Positions 43,730-52,368 of a DNA stretch of 53,163 bases are shown here, in pieces. The stretch covers positions 1 through 53,163 of the forward strand of contig JACKJG010000017.1 of the NCBI GenBank assembly GCA_020638065.1. The letters run 5' to 3'. The notes under the pieces were generated by a model, which was not told where the DNA came from, did no database searches, and worked only from the letters and a program-made list of their open reading frames with translations. A program made the position numbers and the translations under genes. Every line of letters starts with the position of its first letter. Position 1 is the stretch's first letter. This DNA is from Hyphomicrobiaceae bacterium. Its GTDB lineage: Bacteria > Pseudomonadota > Alphaproteobacteria > Rhizobiales > Devosiaceae.

Positions 43730-44510
43730 TTACTCGTCGACCGTCTCGCTCACTGCCTCGAAGAGATCGGGCTGCTCATCCCCCTCCACACAGAGATAGC
43801 CAGCGAGTCCGCGTTCGACACGTGATCGGGCATGGTCAACGAGAACGTAACGGCCGGGCATCTTGCACTTGAACTCAACCATCGTTGCGCCACCCGATGG
43901 CACCGAAACCGTTTGAACGCTTTCAAGCGGCGGTGAGACCAAGGAGGCAAACGGATACATCCGATCGAATATTTCGCCGATGACGTGGAACGATGAGGTG
44001 TAGTTGGGCCCACGATGCCGAAGTAGATACGCACTGTTTCGCCGACCTGTGCTTGAAGTGGATAATGCTCGGTCAAGGTGCCCAGGTGCCCATTAAACAC
44101 CAAATTCTCGGCTTGCTCGTTCAGAAGCTTGTCATAGCTCTCGGTCAATTCGCCAGCGGCTCCAAAACTTTCTTCAGTGTAGATCTCGCTCTGCATAACG
44201 TAAAACTCACGATCGACAGGCAACAGGCCTTCTTCCGGCTCAACCAGAATCATGCCCTACATGCCATTTGAGATATGAAGAGCAACTGAGGACACGGCGC
44301 AATGATATACGAATAGTCCCGGATTGAGCGCCTTGAAGCGCAACACCTTGGTTTCACCAGGATAGGCAGTCGTGGCCTCCGCCCCGCCGCCAGTACCTGT
44401 CGCGGCGAGAAAGTCCACATTGTGGGCCATCCAGCTGTCTTCTCGATTGCGCGGAAGGGCCTCAACAGTATCATCCACTCGCACGCGGATCGTTGGACCA
44501 GGTAGTCTCC
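43730..44510 (-). pseudogene. nirK: Degenerate class II copper nitrite reductase
   Basis: Minus-strand frames together spell most of a class II NirK, which reduces nitrite to NO: GRLPGPTIRVRVDDTVE, then LFVYHCA, LHISNGM, GMILVEPEEGLLP and DHARSRVERGLAGYL at the end. Copper ligands are visible (H in AHNVDF, H-C in YHCA, H and M in HISNGM, H in SSFHVIGE). It is dead: a TAG replaces a tyrosine codon at 44257-44259, a one-base shift lies near 44010, and the type 2 copper His in HNVDFH is Leu (CTC at 44407-44409). The 5' end is missing and stops where the duplicated segment at 44504 begins. Confidence 0.85.
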
Positions 44511-44784
44511 CCGCCATTCGACTTCCCTATGACTTCAAGCGTGTTGTCCGCAAGAATGGGAGACAACCATGGACACCACCATCATCTACATCCGCGAGCT
44601 CGACGTCACTGGGACGCAAATCGCCTTGTGCAGGACACAGTACACCGACATCGAAGTGGAAGAGGTCCCCACCACCGAGGAACGCATCCGTCTCGACACG
44701 GGGCAGTAGATCTGCCGGGTTCACAGCTTCGGACACTTGGAGATTGTGAGCGCGACGGCGTTGGCGATCAAGTGGTTGGACTGA
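44504..44784 (+). repeat. Duplicated segment, damaged copy (partner at 51302-51583)
   Basis: Similarity to 51302-51583 starts at AGTCTCCCC and runs through the upstream leader (ATTCGACTTCCCT; TTGTCCGC) and the whole small gene. It stops at the stop codon. Copy orientation is the same. The left end coincides with the point where nirK is cut. Confidence 0.8.
44569..44784 (+). pseudogene. Small gene copy with internal stop
   Basis: The frame starts MDTTIIYIRELDVTGTQIAL and ends FGHLEIVSATALAIKWLD, the same length (72 codons) as the intact 51368-51583 gene. Codon 47 is TAG (44707) where the intact copy has AAA (Lys). Otherwise it is open, so this is a young pseudogene or may be read through. The family is unknown. 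Confidence 0.85.
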
Positions 44785-45511
44785 GCGTGCATCATCTCAA
44801 CCATACTTGTTTCGAACAGCGTCCTGTCGGGTTTGGACCAATGCCTCGTCTATGAAAGAGCAATTTGCCGCAGCGCAGGATTCGCCGCTCCGCGTGGTCG
44901 GCCTTGACTTCCGCGCTGAGAGACACAATTTTGTTGGAATGAGGTTCAGTATGTTCACACTGCAGACATATCGAAAGCGGCCCTTAATAGGACGTTAGCC
45001 CGAAATCCGGTCACACAGTGCGCAACGGGTTTCGGGAACAGTCATTCACGGTTGAATGACGACATACACTTTCCAGCACATAACCCCGAGAAAACCCACG
45101 GAAGGGCTTGCCACCCTTCAAGTTTCGTGTGTGTCCGTATGCAGTTAAGTCTCAAGCCGCAAACCGTAAGTCTTCGCAACTTCTTCCTCGCTATCGCTTG
45201 CTGGAAGTTTGCTGACTTGGAAAAGCGCGTCGCCATCAGATTTGCGTCCTACGCCCTGAGTTGTCATGTCCGACACAAGTCGGCACTGATGTCTCAATTG
45301 GTGAATTATCCTGTATTGCGGATCAGTCCGCGACAGCGTGGGCCGATGCTCAGATTCGTCATGCCATCCCACGTGATAGATTTGGAAGGCGCCGATACAC
45401 CACACTTGGAAGAGGGGGCATCACCACTCGTCTTTGGATCCTAGCCAGGTCGGTGAATCACCGGCCTGAGTCAGCACAAGTCAAATTGACCCTGATGAAT
45501 GGATTCGAAAG
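44785..45511. other. Intergenic region without a supported gene
   Basis: About 730 bases with overlapping open frames on both strands. The largest (45052-45444 plus, 130 codons; 45145-45405 minus, 86 codons) overlap each other, have no ribosome site and show no motif. A minus frame ending VAKTYGLRLET has somewhat protein-like composition but no convincing start. Confidence 0.45.
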
Positions 45512-46039
45512 ATGAGCGCTTCACGCATCGCACAAATCACCCCCAAAGACCTGGGGATCTTGGAAAAACTTCTCACTAGTGACTATATCACCGGTGATCA
45601 AATACGTACTGCTATTCGGAAGAAAATCTCCACTTCCCAACTGGTGTTCGCCAGTGACATCCCCGAAGATGTGGCCACGATTGGCTCGCGCATCAGATTC
45701 AGTGCCAATGGCCTTCCAACGGAAGAAAGGGTCCTGACCTGGACGGTAGAGTCCTATCCTACAGGACTTGCTTTGCATGTAGGCACGCTCAGAGGATTGG
45801 CGCTCCTTGGACAAGCTGCAGGGGCCTCACTCGGTATTCCTTCAGATCACAAGATCGAACGGCTTGATCTGCGGGCTGTCACCTATCAACCCGAAGCAGC
45901 CTCCAGAAAACATCCCATCGGCTCGGTCCTGTCGGCTCATCTCCAACTCAAGTCTCAGTTGGAGCACAACGTAGAAAATCGGCCAGCAGGATCACCTTAC
46001 TGGGATGATGACAACGACCCAGGGCCGTCGGCCGCGTAG
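45512..46039 (+). CDS. Rnk/GreA-GreB C-terminal-domain-like protein
   Basis: The 175-residue protein has an N-terminal helical segment (TPKDLGILEKLLTSDYI) and a central domain IGSRIRFSANGLPTEERVLT, then LHVGTLRGLALLGQAAGASL. This is the FKBP-like C-terminal pattern of GreA/GreB and Rnk (PxGxALLGxxxGD), here diverged: the usual G-D ending is ASLGI. Proteins of this family bind RNA polymerase or regulate nucleoside diphosphate kinase. A second, more typical member lies at 48786. The final 30 residues are polar and acidic. Confidence 0.7.
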   Translation: MSASRIAQITPKDLGILEKLLTSDYITGDQIRTAIRKKISTSQLVFASDIPEDVATIGSRIRFSANGLPTEERVLTWTVESYPTGLALHVGTLRGLALLGQAAGASLGIPSDHKIERLDLRAVTYQPEAASRKHPIGSVLSAHLQLKSQLEHNVENRPAGSPYWDDDNDPGPSAA

Positions 46040-46087
46040 ACCGCGTAGACCGCGTAGATCGCATTGAAGCAGTGTACGGAGCCACAA

Positions 46088-47362
46088 ATGAAAGTCATCG
46101 TAGTCGGAGCCGGCGTCATTGGCGTGACGTCGGCCTATTTCCTCGCAAAAGCAGGCTGTCAGGTCACTGTCGTCGAACGACGTTCGAGCTCGGCCCTGGA
46201 AACAAGCTTTGCCAACGCAGGTCAGATCTCACCGGGCATGTCGGCGCCCTGGGCGGCGCCAGGTGTGCCAATCAAGGCCGCAAAGTGGATGTTGACCGCC
46301 AATTCTCCGTTGGTGTTTCGCCCAACAGCAGACCCAGCACAATGGCGCTGGATCTTGCAGTTCTTAGGCAACTGTAACGCCAAAGCGTATGATCGCAACA
46401 AGGGACGGATGGTTCGCTTGGCTGAGTACAGCCGAGATGTGCTTGAACGACTTCGAGCAGAACACGGGCTTTCGTACGATAACAATTCGAGAGGCATTTT
46501 GCAGTTGTTCCGAACACGCCGACAGATGGTTGATGCAACAAAGGACACTCAGGTGCTCGAAAGGCTCAATGTCGAACATCAACTTCTGGATCGCGATAGC
46601 TGTGTTCAGCTGGAACCAGGCCTTGCACTCGTCAAGCAAGAAATCGTTGGCGGACTGAGATTGATTGGAGATGAAACAGGCGATTGCAGACTGTTCACCA
46701 ATGCCATGCGGGAAATCTGCGAAACGCTCGGCGTGCAATTCATGTTCGATGTCGAGGTGAAGGACATACACGCACAGGACGAAGCGGTTTCGCGATTAGT
46801 GACCAGCGATGGCGACATCGTGGCTGACGCCTACGTGCTGGCCGCCGCATCCTGGTCAACAAAAATCGCTGCTCAACTCAAGTTGGAACTGCCTGTGTAC
46901 CCGGTAAAGGGATACTCGGTTAGTGCGTCAATCATCGACCCCCAGTGCGCGCCACGTTCTTCAATAATGGATGAAACCAACAAGGTTGCCATTACGCGTC
47001 TTGGAGATCGCGTTCGGATTGGCGGAATGGCCGAAATCAGCGGATACGGTGGCACCCATCGAAAGTCAGCTCTGCGTACTCTGGCACGCTCCTACAAAAG
47101 TTTGTTTCCAACGGTTGGCGAAATAGATGAAACCAGCTTCTGGCAAGGTCTACGACCTGCCACACCCGACGGAACCCCTATCGTCGGTGGGACGCGATAC
47201 TCGAACCTCTTTTTGAACACCGGGCATGGAACTCTTGGCTGGACGATGGCTTGTGGTTCGGCGAAAATTATTGCCGATGTCATCACTGATACACCAACGG
47301 AAATTGAGTCAGGTGAGTTTGAAGTTTCGCGTTATTCCGGAACTCACGGAAATGCGCACTAG
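46088..47362 (+). CDS. dadA: D-amino acid dehydrogenase
   Basis: The 424-residue flavoprotein oxidises D-amino acids to 2-keto acids at the inner membrane. The FAD-binding loop is VVGAGVIGVTSAYFLAKAG near the N-terminus, with VVERRSS the ribose-binding end. SFANAGQISPGMSAPWAAPG near 45-65 and YPVKGYS, then IGGMAEISGY and GLRPATPDGTPIVGGT are DadA hallmarks. The start is ATG 46088 with GGAG upstream; a longer frame from 46064 is not supported. No racemase gene is near. A repeated ACCGCGTAG (about three copies) lies at 46030-46058, just upstream. Confidence 0.93.
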   Translation: MKVIVVGAGVIGVTSAYFLAKAGCQVTVVERRSSSALETSFANAGQISPGMSAPWAAPGVPIKAAKWMLTANSPLVFRPTADPAQWRWILQFLGNCNAKAYDRNKGRMVRLAEYSRDVLERLRAEHGLSYDNNSRGILQLFRTRRQMVDATKDTQVLERLNVEHQLLDRDSCVQLEPGLALVKQEIVGGLRLIGDETGDCRLFTNAMREICETLGVQFMFDVEVKDIHAQDEAVSRLVTSDGDIVADAYVLAAASWSTKIAAQLKLELPVYPVKGYSVSASIIDPQCAPRSSIMDETNKVAITRLGDRVRIGGMAEISGYGGTHRKSALRTLARSYKSLFPTVGEIDETSFWQGLRPATPDGTPIVGGTRYSNLFLNTGHGTLGWTMACGSAKIIADVITDTPTEIESGEFEVSRYSGTHGNAH

Positions 47363-47461
47363 GCTTGCCGCCTCCGCTTCACTGTCGGCTTCAGGGACTC
47401 TCAGAGTAATACATCAGCTCTGCGGTTAGAACTCAAAGCATAGAGCTGGCAAACCAACAGG

Positions 47462-47671
47462 TTAGGAAACCTGGACTGCTGCTTCGGAACTTGGTGGGAG
47501 TTCAGTGTTGAAAAAATCGACAGCCGTCACTCTGCCACCATCATCCTCCCACCTCGCTAGACAAAACTCGCCAAAACTAGAGCGATTCTCCGAGTGAACA
47601 GACCGCATGATCGCCCCTTTGGGAGTTTCGTTTTGTTTCCGATGGAGTGTTGCGACGTGATGGGTCATCAT
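47462..47671 (-). CDS. Possible small hypothetical protein
   Basis: The frame of 69 codons begins ATGATG at 47671, preceded by AGGATGA. The later part (SFGEFCLARWEDDGGRVTAV) has protein-like composition. A second start (ATG at residue 22) has AAAGGGG before it. No family is recognised. Confidence 0.35.
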   Translation of the reverse strand: MMTHHVATLHRKQNETPKGAIMRSVHSENRSSFGEFCLARWEDDGGRVTAVDFFNTELPPSSEAAVQVS

Positions 47672-47722
47672 TCATCCTGTTTCTGGATCAGTAAATCACT
47701 CAGTGGTTGCGGATAGTATTTC

Positions 47723-47762
47723 GGCGTCCTGCCGTTCGGGGGACGGGCACCGGCAGGACGCC
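47723..47762 (-). terminator. Hairpin after the DUF1127 gene
   Basis: A perfect 12-bp stem (GGCGTCCTGCCG with CGGCAGGACGCC) has a 16-base loop. It starts 15 bases after the end of the DUF1127 gene on the minus strand. It lacks a T-run but is the best candidate for the end of that transcript. Confidence 0.6.
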
Positions 47763-47777
47763 TGGCGGCTAGATCCG

Positions 47778-48077
47778 TTATGCAGCCGCTTGGAGCTGTT
47801 CTTCGGATCGCGCCAATCTCGCGTTGTCGATTTCCAATTCCTTGGCTTTCCGGTCATCGTTGAGAATGCCGTCGACAGCTTGCGCGATTTCCCCGCGCTT
47901 CACTCCGATGTCAGCCAGAACCCTGTCGTCGAACCCTTGCATTGTCGAAATCAATCGATTGCGTTGCCACCGTTTGAACGCCGTTGCGATCCAGCGCGCA
48001 AACGCGAGCCGTAAGGCGTGGAGGCGAGTGGGTTTGGATGCAGTTGCTACGCCAGCCAAATGAAGATGCTCAGTCAT
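47778..48077 (-). CDS. DUF1127 protein
   Basis: The 99-residue protein has the DUF1127 pattern near residues 30-65: ARWIATAFKRWQRNRLISTM, then GFDDRVLADIGVKRGEI. Small DUF1127 proteins in alphaproteobacteria bind RNA or influence phosphate, carbon and iron responses. It has an alpha-helical acidic tail (DNARLARSEEQLQAAA). It stands alone, followed by a strong hairpin. A second, more diverged member lies at 30181. Confidence 0.88.
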   Translation of the reverse strand: MTEHLHLAGVATASKPTRLHALRLAFARWIATAFKRWQRNRLISTMQGFDDRVLADIGVKRGEIAQAVDGILNDDRKAKELEIDNARLARSEEQLQAAA

Positions 48078-48785
48078 GTCGTGCTCCAGTCATGATCTGA
48101 AGCTAAGTGTTGGTTCGCCAAGTCGACCGGCGCAAACAGGGCGCTCACGTTCAACTGCTCCACGGTCAGGGACCGCACTCAGCTTTTACAATGTATGTTG
48201 TGATCAGGATAAACCCCGAGACGCGGACGAACCCACGGCCGCCCGGTCCGGGGCTACTGGCGGTTCAGAAGCGACCCTGCAAAAAGCAGACACCTAAATG
48301 TGGGACCGAACGTTATCATGCTTGATACATGGGCCCTGAGCCGTGGGCTTTCAATCTCAACCCCCACAGCTGCGACATTTTGGCCGGAAGTCGGTGTATT
48401 AGCGTCAAAATCATCCGATACATCGATTTGGCAAACCCATCCAGTTGACTAAAGTTGCTGGCGTTCCTACCTTTATTAGCATGACGGCAAGGTTGAACCA
48501 TTTTCGACATGTTCTGCTAAACCGCCCGCTCCCCCGGGCGGTATAGGCGCCACTTCGCCTGTCTCAACCCCCCGGGGCATTCCACAAGTCCTGAACGGCG
48601 CCTCCGCACGAAGCTTGCGGAATAAGTTGCCGCGAGCAGCCAACCAGCTTTGACCCGAATTGCATCTCGTTTGGCTCTCGAAGAACGCAGGGCCGAACCG
48701 CATAAATTCTGAACAACCAGCTTCGCACGCCCACCCGTCACGCGGTTCCGACGTGCGCCAACACCCATGATCGGAGGGAATTCTG
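48078..48785. other. Intergenic region without a supported gene
   Basis: About 700 bases with several open frames of 65-125 codons, mainly on the minus strand, without ribosome sites or motifs. A short hairpin lies at 48521-48542. Confidence 0.45.
48521..48542. terminator. Short GC-rich hairpin
   Basis: ACCGCCCG, a 6-base loop CTCCCC, then CGGGCGGT gives an 8-bp stem. It lies in an intergenic stretch, followed by no T-run on either strand, so terminator function is possible but unproven. Confidence 0.4.
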
Positions 48786-49232
48786 ATGGATCCCCAGACA
48801 ACAATGACTTCCGCCAAGAGGCGGCTAAGAACACCCAAAATTGTCATCAGCTCGGACTATTTGGCGCGGATCGAAGCGCTTGCAGAAAACGCGATGTATC
48901 GAAATCCCTCGCTTGCACAGAAACTTCTCAAAGAAGTTGCACGCGCGCGCATCGCAAAGGCTGATAAAATGCCCGAAACCGCTGTTTCGATCGGCAGCAC
49001 CGTGACTTATCGTGATGAGGACACGGCGCAAGAAATCAGGATCGTATTGGTGTTTCCTTCAGATGCTGACATCAGTCAGCGAAAGGTCTCATTGATGACC
49101 CCTATAGGTGTCGCACTTCTTGGCCTCAGCCAAGGTGATTCCTTTCACTGGGAAACGATAGACAAACAACACCGGACACTCACGGTATTGAATGTCAGCC
49201 AACCCGATCAACCCGAAACAAAAGGAAGTTGA
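48786..49232 (+). CDS. Rnk/GreA-GreB-family protein
   Basis: The 148-residue protein starts at ATG 48786 with GGAGGGAA before it. The N-terminal helices (VISSDYLARIEALAENAMYR) and the C-terminal domain (IGSTVTYRDEDTAQEIRIVL, then VSLMTPIGVALLGLSQGDSF) match the nucleoside diphosphate kinase regulator Rnk/GreA-GreB C-terminal type. The GIALLGLxxGD-like ending is intact, in contrast with the 45512 paralogue. It binds RNA polymerase in known cases. Confidence 0.88.
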   Translation: MDPQTTMTSAKRRLRTPKIVISSDYLARIEALAENAMYRNPSLAQKLLKEVARARIAKADKMPETAVSIGSTVTYRDEDTAQEIRIVLVFPSDADISQRKVSLMTPIGVALLGLSQGDSFHWETIDKQHRTLTVLNVSQPDQPETKGS

Positions 49233-49378
49233 ACATGATGCCAACCATCAAGGTCTTTACGACCGCACTGGGTTGGCCCGGAGAGAGAATGCTGACACCA
49301 TAACAGGCAGTACGCATCTCACTCCGGGCTCGCATTGGTCCATTTGCTTCCCCGCCATTCTTTACTCGAGTGAGAACG

Positions 49379-49618
49379 ATGACTGCTTCTTCTCTTCGCC
49401 AACGCTGCAGCAATTGCAGCGAAGTAATGCCGCGTGCCGCCGGATACCGCTGCCCGCTTTGCTTCTTCCCAATCGCACATGCGAATGGATTTGCCACTTC
49501 AACGTGTTCGCGCTGCAAGCGGCAGCTTCCGCGCGCCCTTTCTGGCCAATGCCCCTTCTGCATCAACATAAGCCGAGCTGGTAACAATTTGGCGCTTGTT
49601 GGAGGTCGCGTGCGATGA
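49379..49618 (+). CDS. Small zinc-ribbon protein coupled to MscS
   Basis: The protein of about 79 residues (ATG 49379; GTG 49370 possible) has two CxxC pairs in two similar modules: CSNCSEVMPRAAGYRCPLC and CSRCKRQLPRALSGQCPFC. These are two zinc ribbons. Its stop (49616-49618) overlaps the start of the MscS gene (ATGA), so the two are translationally coupled. I do not recognise a family; it might recruit or sense for the channel, but this is inference. Confidence 0.65.
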   Translation: MTASSLRQRCSNCSEVMPRAAGYRCPLCFFPIAHANGFATSTCSRCKRQLPRALSGQCPFCINISRAGNNLALVGGRVR

Positions 49619-50607
49619 CCGCAAAACAGCATGCAAAACGCTTAATATGGCCCTCAGCATTGATGTTAATCAGCCTGGGCATGGTGATATTCCACACCGA
49701 GCTTGCCACGTTCTTGGGCCCCAGTGACGCGTTGTCACTGGGTGTTACTGCTGCTGCTTATTTTGCCTCCGCATGGCTGGTGAGCCGAGTTTTGTCTTTG
49801 GCACTCGACCAAGCAGCGGCACGGCGACAGCCTTATCCAAGGCTATTGAAAGACTTGATTACAGCTGTGCTTTTCCTGATTGCCGCTGCTGCAACTGGCG
49901 CGCTATTTATGGGTCAGGGGGCGGTGGGGGCTCTTGCCGGTTCCGGACTTGTCCTGGCAATGCTCGGCTTTGCCATTCGCAACGTCGTTGCCGACACGCT
50001 TTCTGGCATCGCATTAGGCATTGAAGGTCCGTTTCGCATTGGAGACTGGGTCGACATTGATGGGTTGTCGCGTGGGCGGGTCATCGAAATCGGCTGGCGC
50101 ACGACGCGAATTCTGACACGCGATGCGACCTACATGATTTTGCCTAACAGCCAGATTGCCCGACAACGCATCACAAACTACTCGGCGCCCAAGCCCCAAT
50201 ATCGGGCACAAGTCAACATTACACTTGATCACTCGGTGTCGATTGAGCGGGCCAAGGGAATCATACTCAACTCATTGAAAGACGCAGAACTGATCCAGAT
50301 GGATCCGGCACCTGATGTTCGCGTACAAGCCTATGAAGAATCAGGCATCACCTATGCGGTGCGCTATTGGCTTTCGCGGTTTGATCGCGACATCGATTGC
50401 CGCGACGAGGTTTACACGCTTTTGGATGACGGCCTGCGTCGTGCCGGAACAGTTTCGCCGCACCGACGAATTGAATTTTACGCCGCTTCCGCACCGTTTC
50501 AAATGACTGAGAACGGCCAGTCCGCATCCATATCTTCATCCAGCGACCGAGGTCAGACCAACAAGTACTTTCCCACCGTCGCACACACCTCTCCGCAGGC
50601 GCCTTGA
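49615..50607 (+). CDS. MscS-family mechanosensitive channel
   Basis: The 330-residue inner-membrane protein has about three to four N-terminal helices and the MscS pore helix and cytoplasmic domain: GQGAVGALAGSGLVLAMLGF, then AIRNVVADTLSGIALGIEGP and FRIGDWVDIDGLSRGRVIEI. It then has TRDATYMILPNSQIARQRI near 175-190. The pore segment is rich in Gly and Ala as usual. It releases solutes on osmotic shock. The last 40 residues are polar, rich in serine and possibly disordered. It is coupled to the zinc-ribbon gene upstream. Confidence 0.92.
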   Translation: MTAKQHAKRLIWPSALMLISLGMVIFHTELATFLGPSDALSLGVTAAAYFASAWLVSRVLSLALDQAAARRQPYPRLLKDLITAVLFLIAAAATGALFMGQGAVGALAGSGLVLAMLGFAIRNVVADTLSGIALGIEGPFRIGDWVDIDGLSRGRVIEIGWRTTRILTRDATYMILPNSQIARQRITNYSAPKPQYRAQVNITLDHSVSIERAKGIILNSLKDAELIQMDPAPDVRVQAYEESGITYAVRYWLSRFDRDIDCRDEVYTLLDDGLRRAGTVSPHRRIEFYAASAPFQMTENGQSASISSSSDRGQTNKYFPTVAHTSPQAP

Positions 50608-51048
50608 GCAATCGAATTTCAAACAGGCGGGAAGCCAGGCATTGTGGTGTTCGATGAGGTGGTAGAGTCCTTCGCCGGTTTCCACTTCCTCACAGCAAAA
50701 GCCAAAGTTCCGCAGAATTCGGGCCTCACAGGTCCCCACACAGGCTCATATGCAGGTCGATTAGGCTGGATGTGCCAGATTAACTGCTAGTCCTGAGTGT
50801 GGGGCCGGTAAGGCCGGACGCGGGATAGCGGAGAAACTTGCCCCTAATCCTCGATTGAATAGCCCCGCTTCATCGGCCGCTCGTCCTTCTCCGGCTGACG
50901 CGCCGCGTTCACGATGGACTTGGTCCAGTGAATGGAAACTGCAGGCACTCGAATTTCGGTACTGCGATTCCTTGGATCGGTCACGTTGTCGAACTAGAAG
51001 CCGCACCACACATGGCATTGCCTGTGAAAACTAGAATGAGCAGCAGCC
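50608..51048. other. Intergenic region with repeat copy B
   Basis: About 440 bases downstream of the MscS gene with no supported CDS. It contains repeat copy B (50711-50834). Minus-strand frames (for example 50536-50739) overlap the MscS end and lack motifs. Confidence 0.5.
50711..50834 (+). repeat. Diverged direct repeat, copy B (partner at 2467-2590)
   Basis: The ungapped match to 2467-2590 runs from CGCAGAAT to about GCGGAGA, about 70 percent by eye. It lies in an intergenic stretch, in the same orientation as copy A, in contrast with a mobile-element inverted repeat. No tRNA is next to either copy. Confidence 0.6.
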
Positions 51049-51264
51049 ATGGAAGACAAAACACAGTTCATTCGAAGGGCACACCGCGCCCTCAAGTCAC
51101 AGCGGCGCGAATTACGCTGGTCGCCGGCACCTGACGATGTTCGCGCGGCGATGAGCGCGTCACTCAGCTTGCTTCAGGAGATCGTGGATCACGACCCAGC
51201 TCATCGTATCGCTGCCGCGGCGCTGATTGCTGAGTTTGGTCCAGAGGCAAACTTCCCGAGATGA
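51049..51264 (+). CDS. Small hypothetical protein
   Basis: The 71-residue frame starts at ATG 51049 with a weak GAGCAGCAG upstream. It looks helical and basic in the N-terminal half (TQFIRRAHRALKSQRRELRW), then HxAAAALIAEFG. I do not recognise a family. It is in the same direction as the next small gene, 104 bases later. Confidence 0.45.
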   Translation: MEDKTQFIRRAHRALKSQRRELRWSPAPDDVRAAMSASLSLLQEIVDHDPAHRIAAAALIAEFGPEANFPR

Positions 51265-51301
51265 ACTTGCCCTTCTCGTCTGACACGCATTCCTAACCGA
51301 C

Positions 51302-51583
51302 AGTCTCCCCTCCATTCGACTTCCCTTTCCCTTCAAGCGGTGTTGTCCGCAGCAAAGGGAGGAGACCATGGACACCACCGTCATCTACATCCGCGAGCTC
51401 GACGTCGCAGGCAAACAGGTCAGTCTTTGCAAGACCGAATACACCAACTCTGAAATGGACGAGGTCTTCAGCACCGAGGAACGCTTACGTCTCGACGCCG
51501 GGCAGAAAATCTGCCGGGTTCATAGCTTCGGACATCTGGAGATCGTGAGCGCGACAGCACTGGCGCGGCGCATGTTTGCGTGA
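51302..51583 (+). repeat. Duplicated segment, intact copy (partner at 44504-44784)
   Basis: The leader from AGTCTCCCC and the complete small gene 51368-51583 match 44504-44784. The leader shares ATTCGACTTCCCT, TTCAAGC and TTGTCCGC with it. The match ends at the stop codon on both sides. Confidence 0.8.
51368..51583 (+). CDS. Small protein of the duplicated segment
   Basis: The 71-residue protein starts at ATG 51368 with AAAGGGAGGAG just before it, an excellent site. The sequence MDTTVIYIRELDVAGKQVSL, then ICRVHSFGHLEIVSATALAR suggests a small beta-rich protein, probably an isolated domain. I do not recognise a family. A copy at 44569 has an internal stop. Conservation of both copies outside that stop suggests the intact one is under selection. 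Confidence 0.75.
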   Translation: MDTTVIYIRELDVAGKQVSLCKTEYTNSEMDEVFSTEERLRLDAGQKICRVHSFGHLEIVSATALARRMFA

Positions 51584-51597
51584 CGAACTCTCGCCGT

Positions 51598-52230
51598 TCA
51601 ACTTCCTTTTTCGAAAGCAAGAGTCACAATTTTTCGTCGGCGAGCACAGATGAAATCCACCTGCCTGGCGTTCGGCTCCGTTGAAACTCTGGTCACAACA
51701 AAAGAAGGCGCCTCCTGCAAATCTGCTTTTGTCAATCGCGCCTGGTCCCGGTCTTCAGCAGAAATGCTCCCTCTGAAACCTTGTCGGTCTCGGATTCGGC
51801 GAAAGCTGACGTGAAGTCGGCCGTTCATCCACTCAAAGTCTGAGGCAAGATAAATTTCGGCGTTCTCGCCTTTCGCATTCTTGAAAACGAGTGGCCCAGG
51901 GCCAACCGATAAACTCTCTACCTCCTTGCGCTGTGCGGCCCTGCTGTCGGTACATCCATGTTTCGGCCACGGCCATCCTAGAGCATCAAAGAACGCGCGG
52001 CCGCCCGAAGGGCTTTGGTAGAAGAAGACTATCTTATCGCAAACAGGGCAACGCGCGTTCGGATTGACGTAGGATCCGATTGATCGAAATGACCTGTCCG
52101 CCCGCGTCTGACCTGCGGCCGACCATTGGCCGCTTTGGAGGCAGCCGGAGCCACTTGTGTGAATGGGCAATACCTGTCCGTTGACATGCCGAAAGACAAT
52201 TTTCCCTCCGCATTCCGTACACGTCGGCAA
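51598..52230 (-). CDS. Zinc-ribbon hypothetical protein
   Basis: The 210-residue protein has one CxxC at the N-terminus (TCTECGGK) and a second near residue 60 (RCPVCDKIVFFYQSPSGGRA), then FFDALGWPWPKHGCTD. This pattern recurs in a widespread family of uncharacterised proteins that I know only as a hypothetical family. The rest is beta-rich with basic and acidic patches. It may bind nucleic acid (inference). There is no membrane segment. Confidence 0.75.
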   Translation of the reverse strand: MPTCTECGGKIVFRHVNGQVLPIHTSGSGCLQSGQWSAAGQTRADRSFRSIGSYVNPNARCPVCDKIVFFYQSPSGGRAFFDALGWPWPKHGCTDSRAAQRKEVESLSVGPGPLVFKNAKGENAEIYLASDFEWMNGRLHVSFRRIRDRQGFRGSISAEDRDQARLTKADLQEAPSFVVTRVSTEPNARQVDFICARRRKIVTLAFEKGS

Positions 52231-52368
52231 TCATTGTCTCCTCAGTGGCCCAGCTTCAGCTTCGCTCGGCAGCTGAATGCTCCAGATTTGTATTATCTGC
52301 CAGAATCATAGCACGACGCTTTCGGCGGTCGTGCACCAAACTGACGCGGCACCAAGTTGTCATCCACG

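Noticed and set aside
45052..45444. A 130-codon plus-strand frame
   Set aside because: No ribosome site; an 86-codon antisense frame covers it; composition does not resemble the neighbours.
46030..46058. Three tandem copies of ACCGCGTAG before dadA
   Set aside because: Short and overlapping the end of the Rnk-like gene; probably slippage and not a regulatory array or CRISPR.
49235..49313. A 22-codon frame after the Rnk-like gene
   Set aside because: Too short to support without conservation, and no clear ribosome site.
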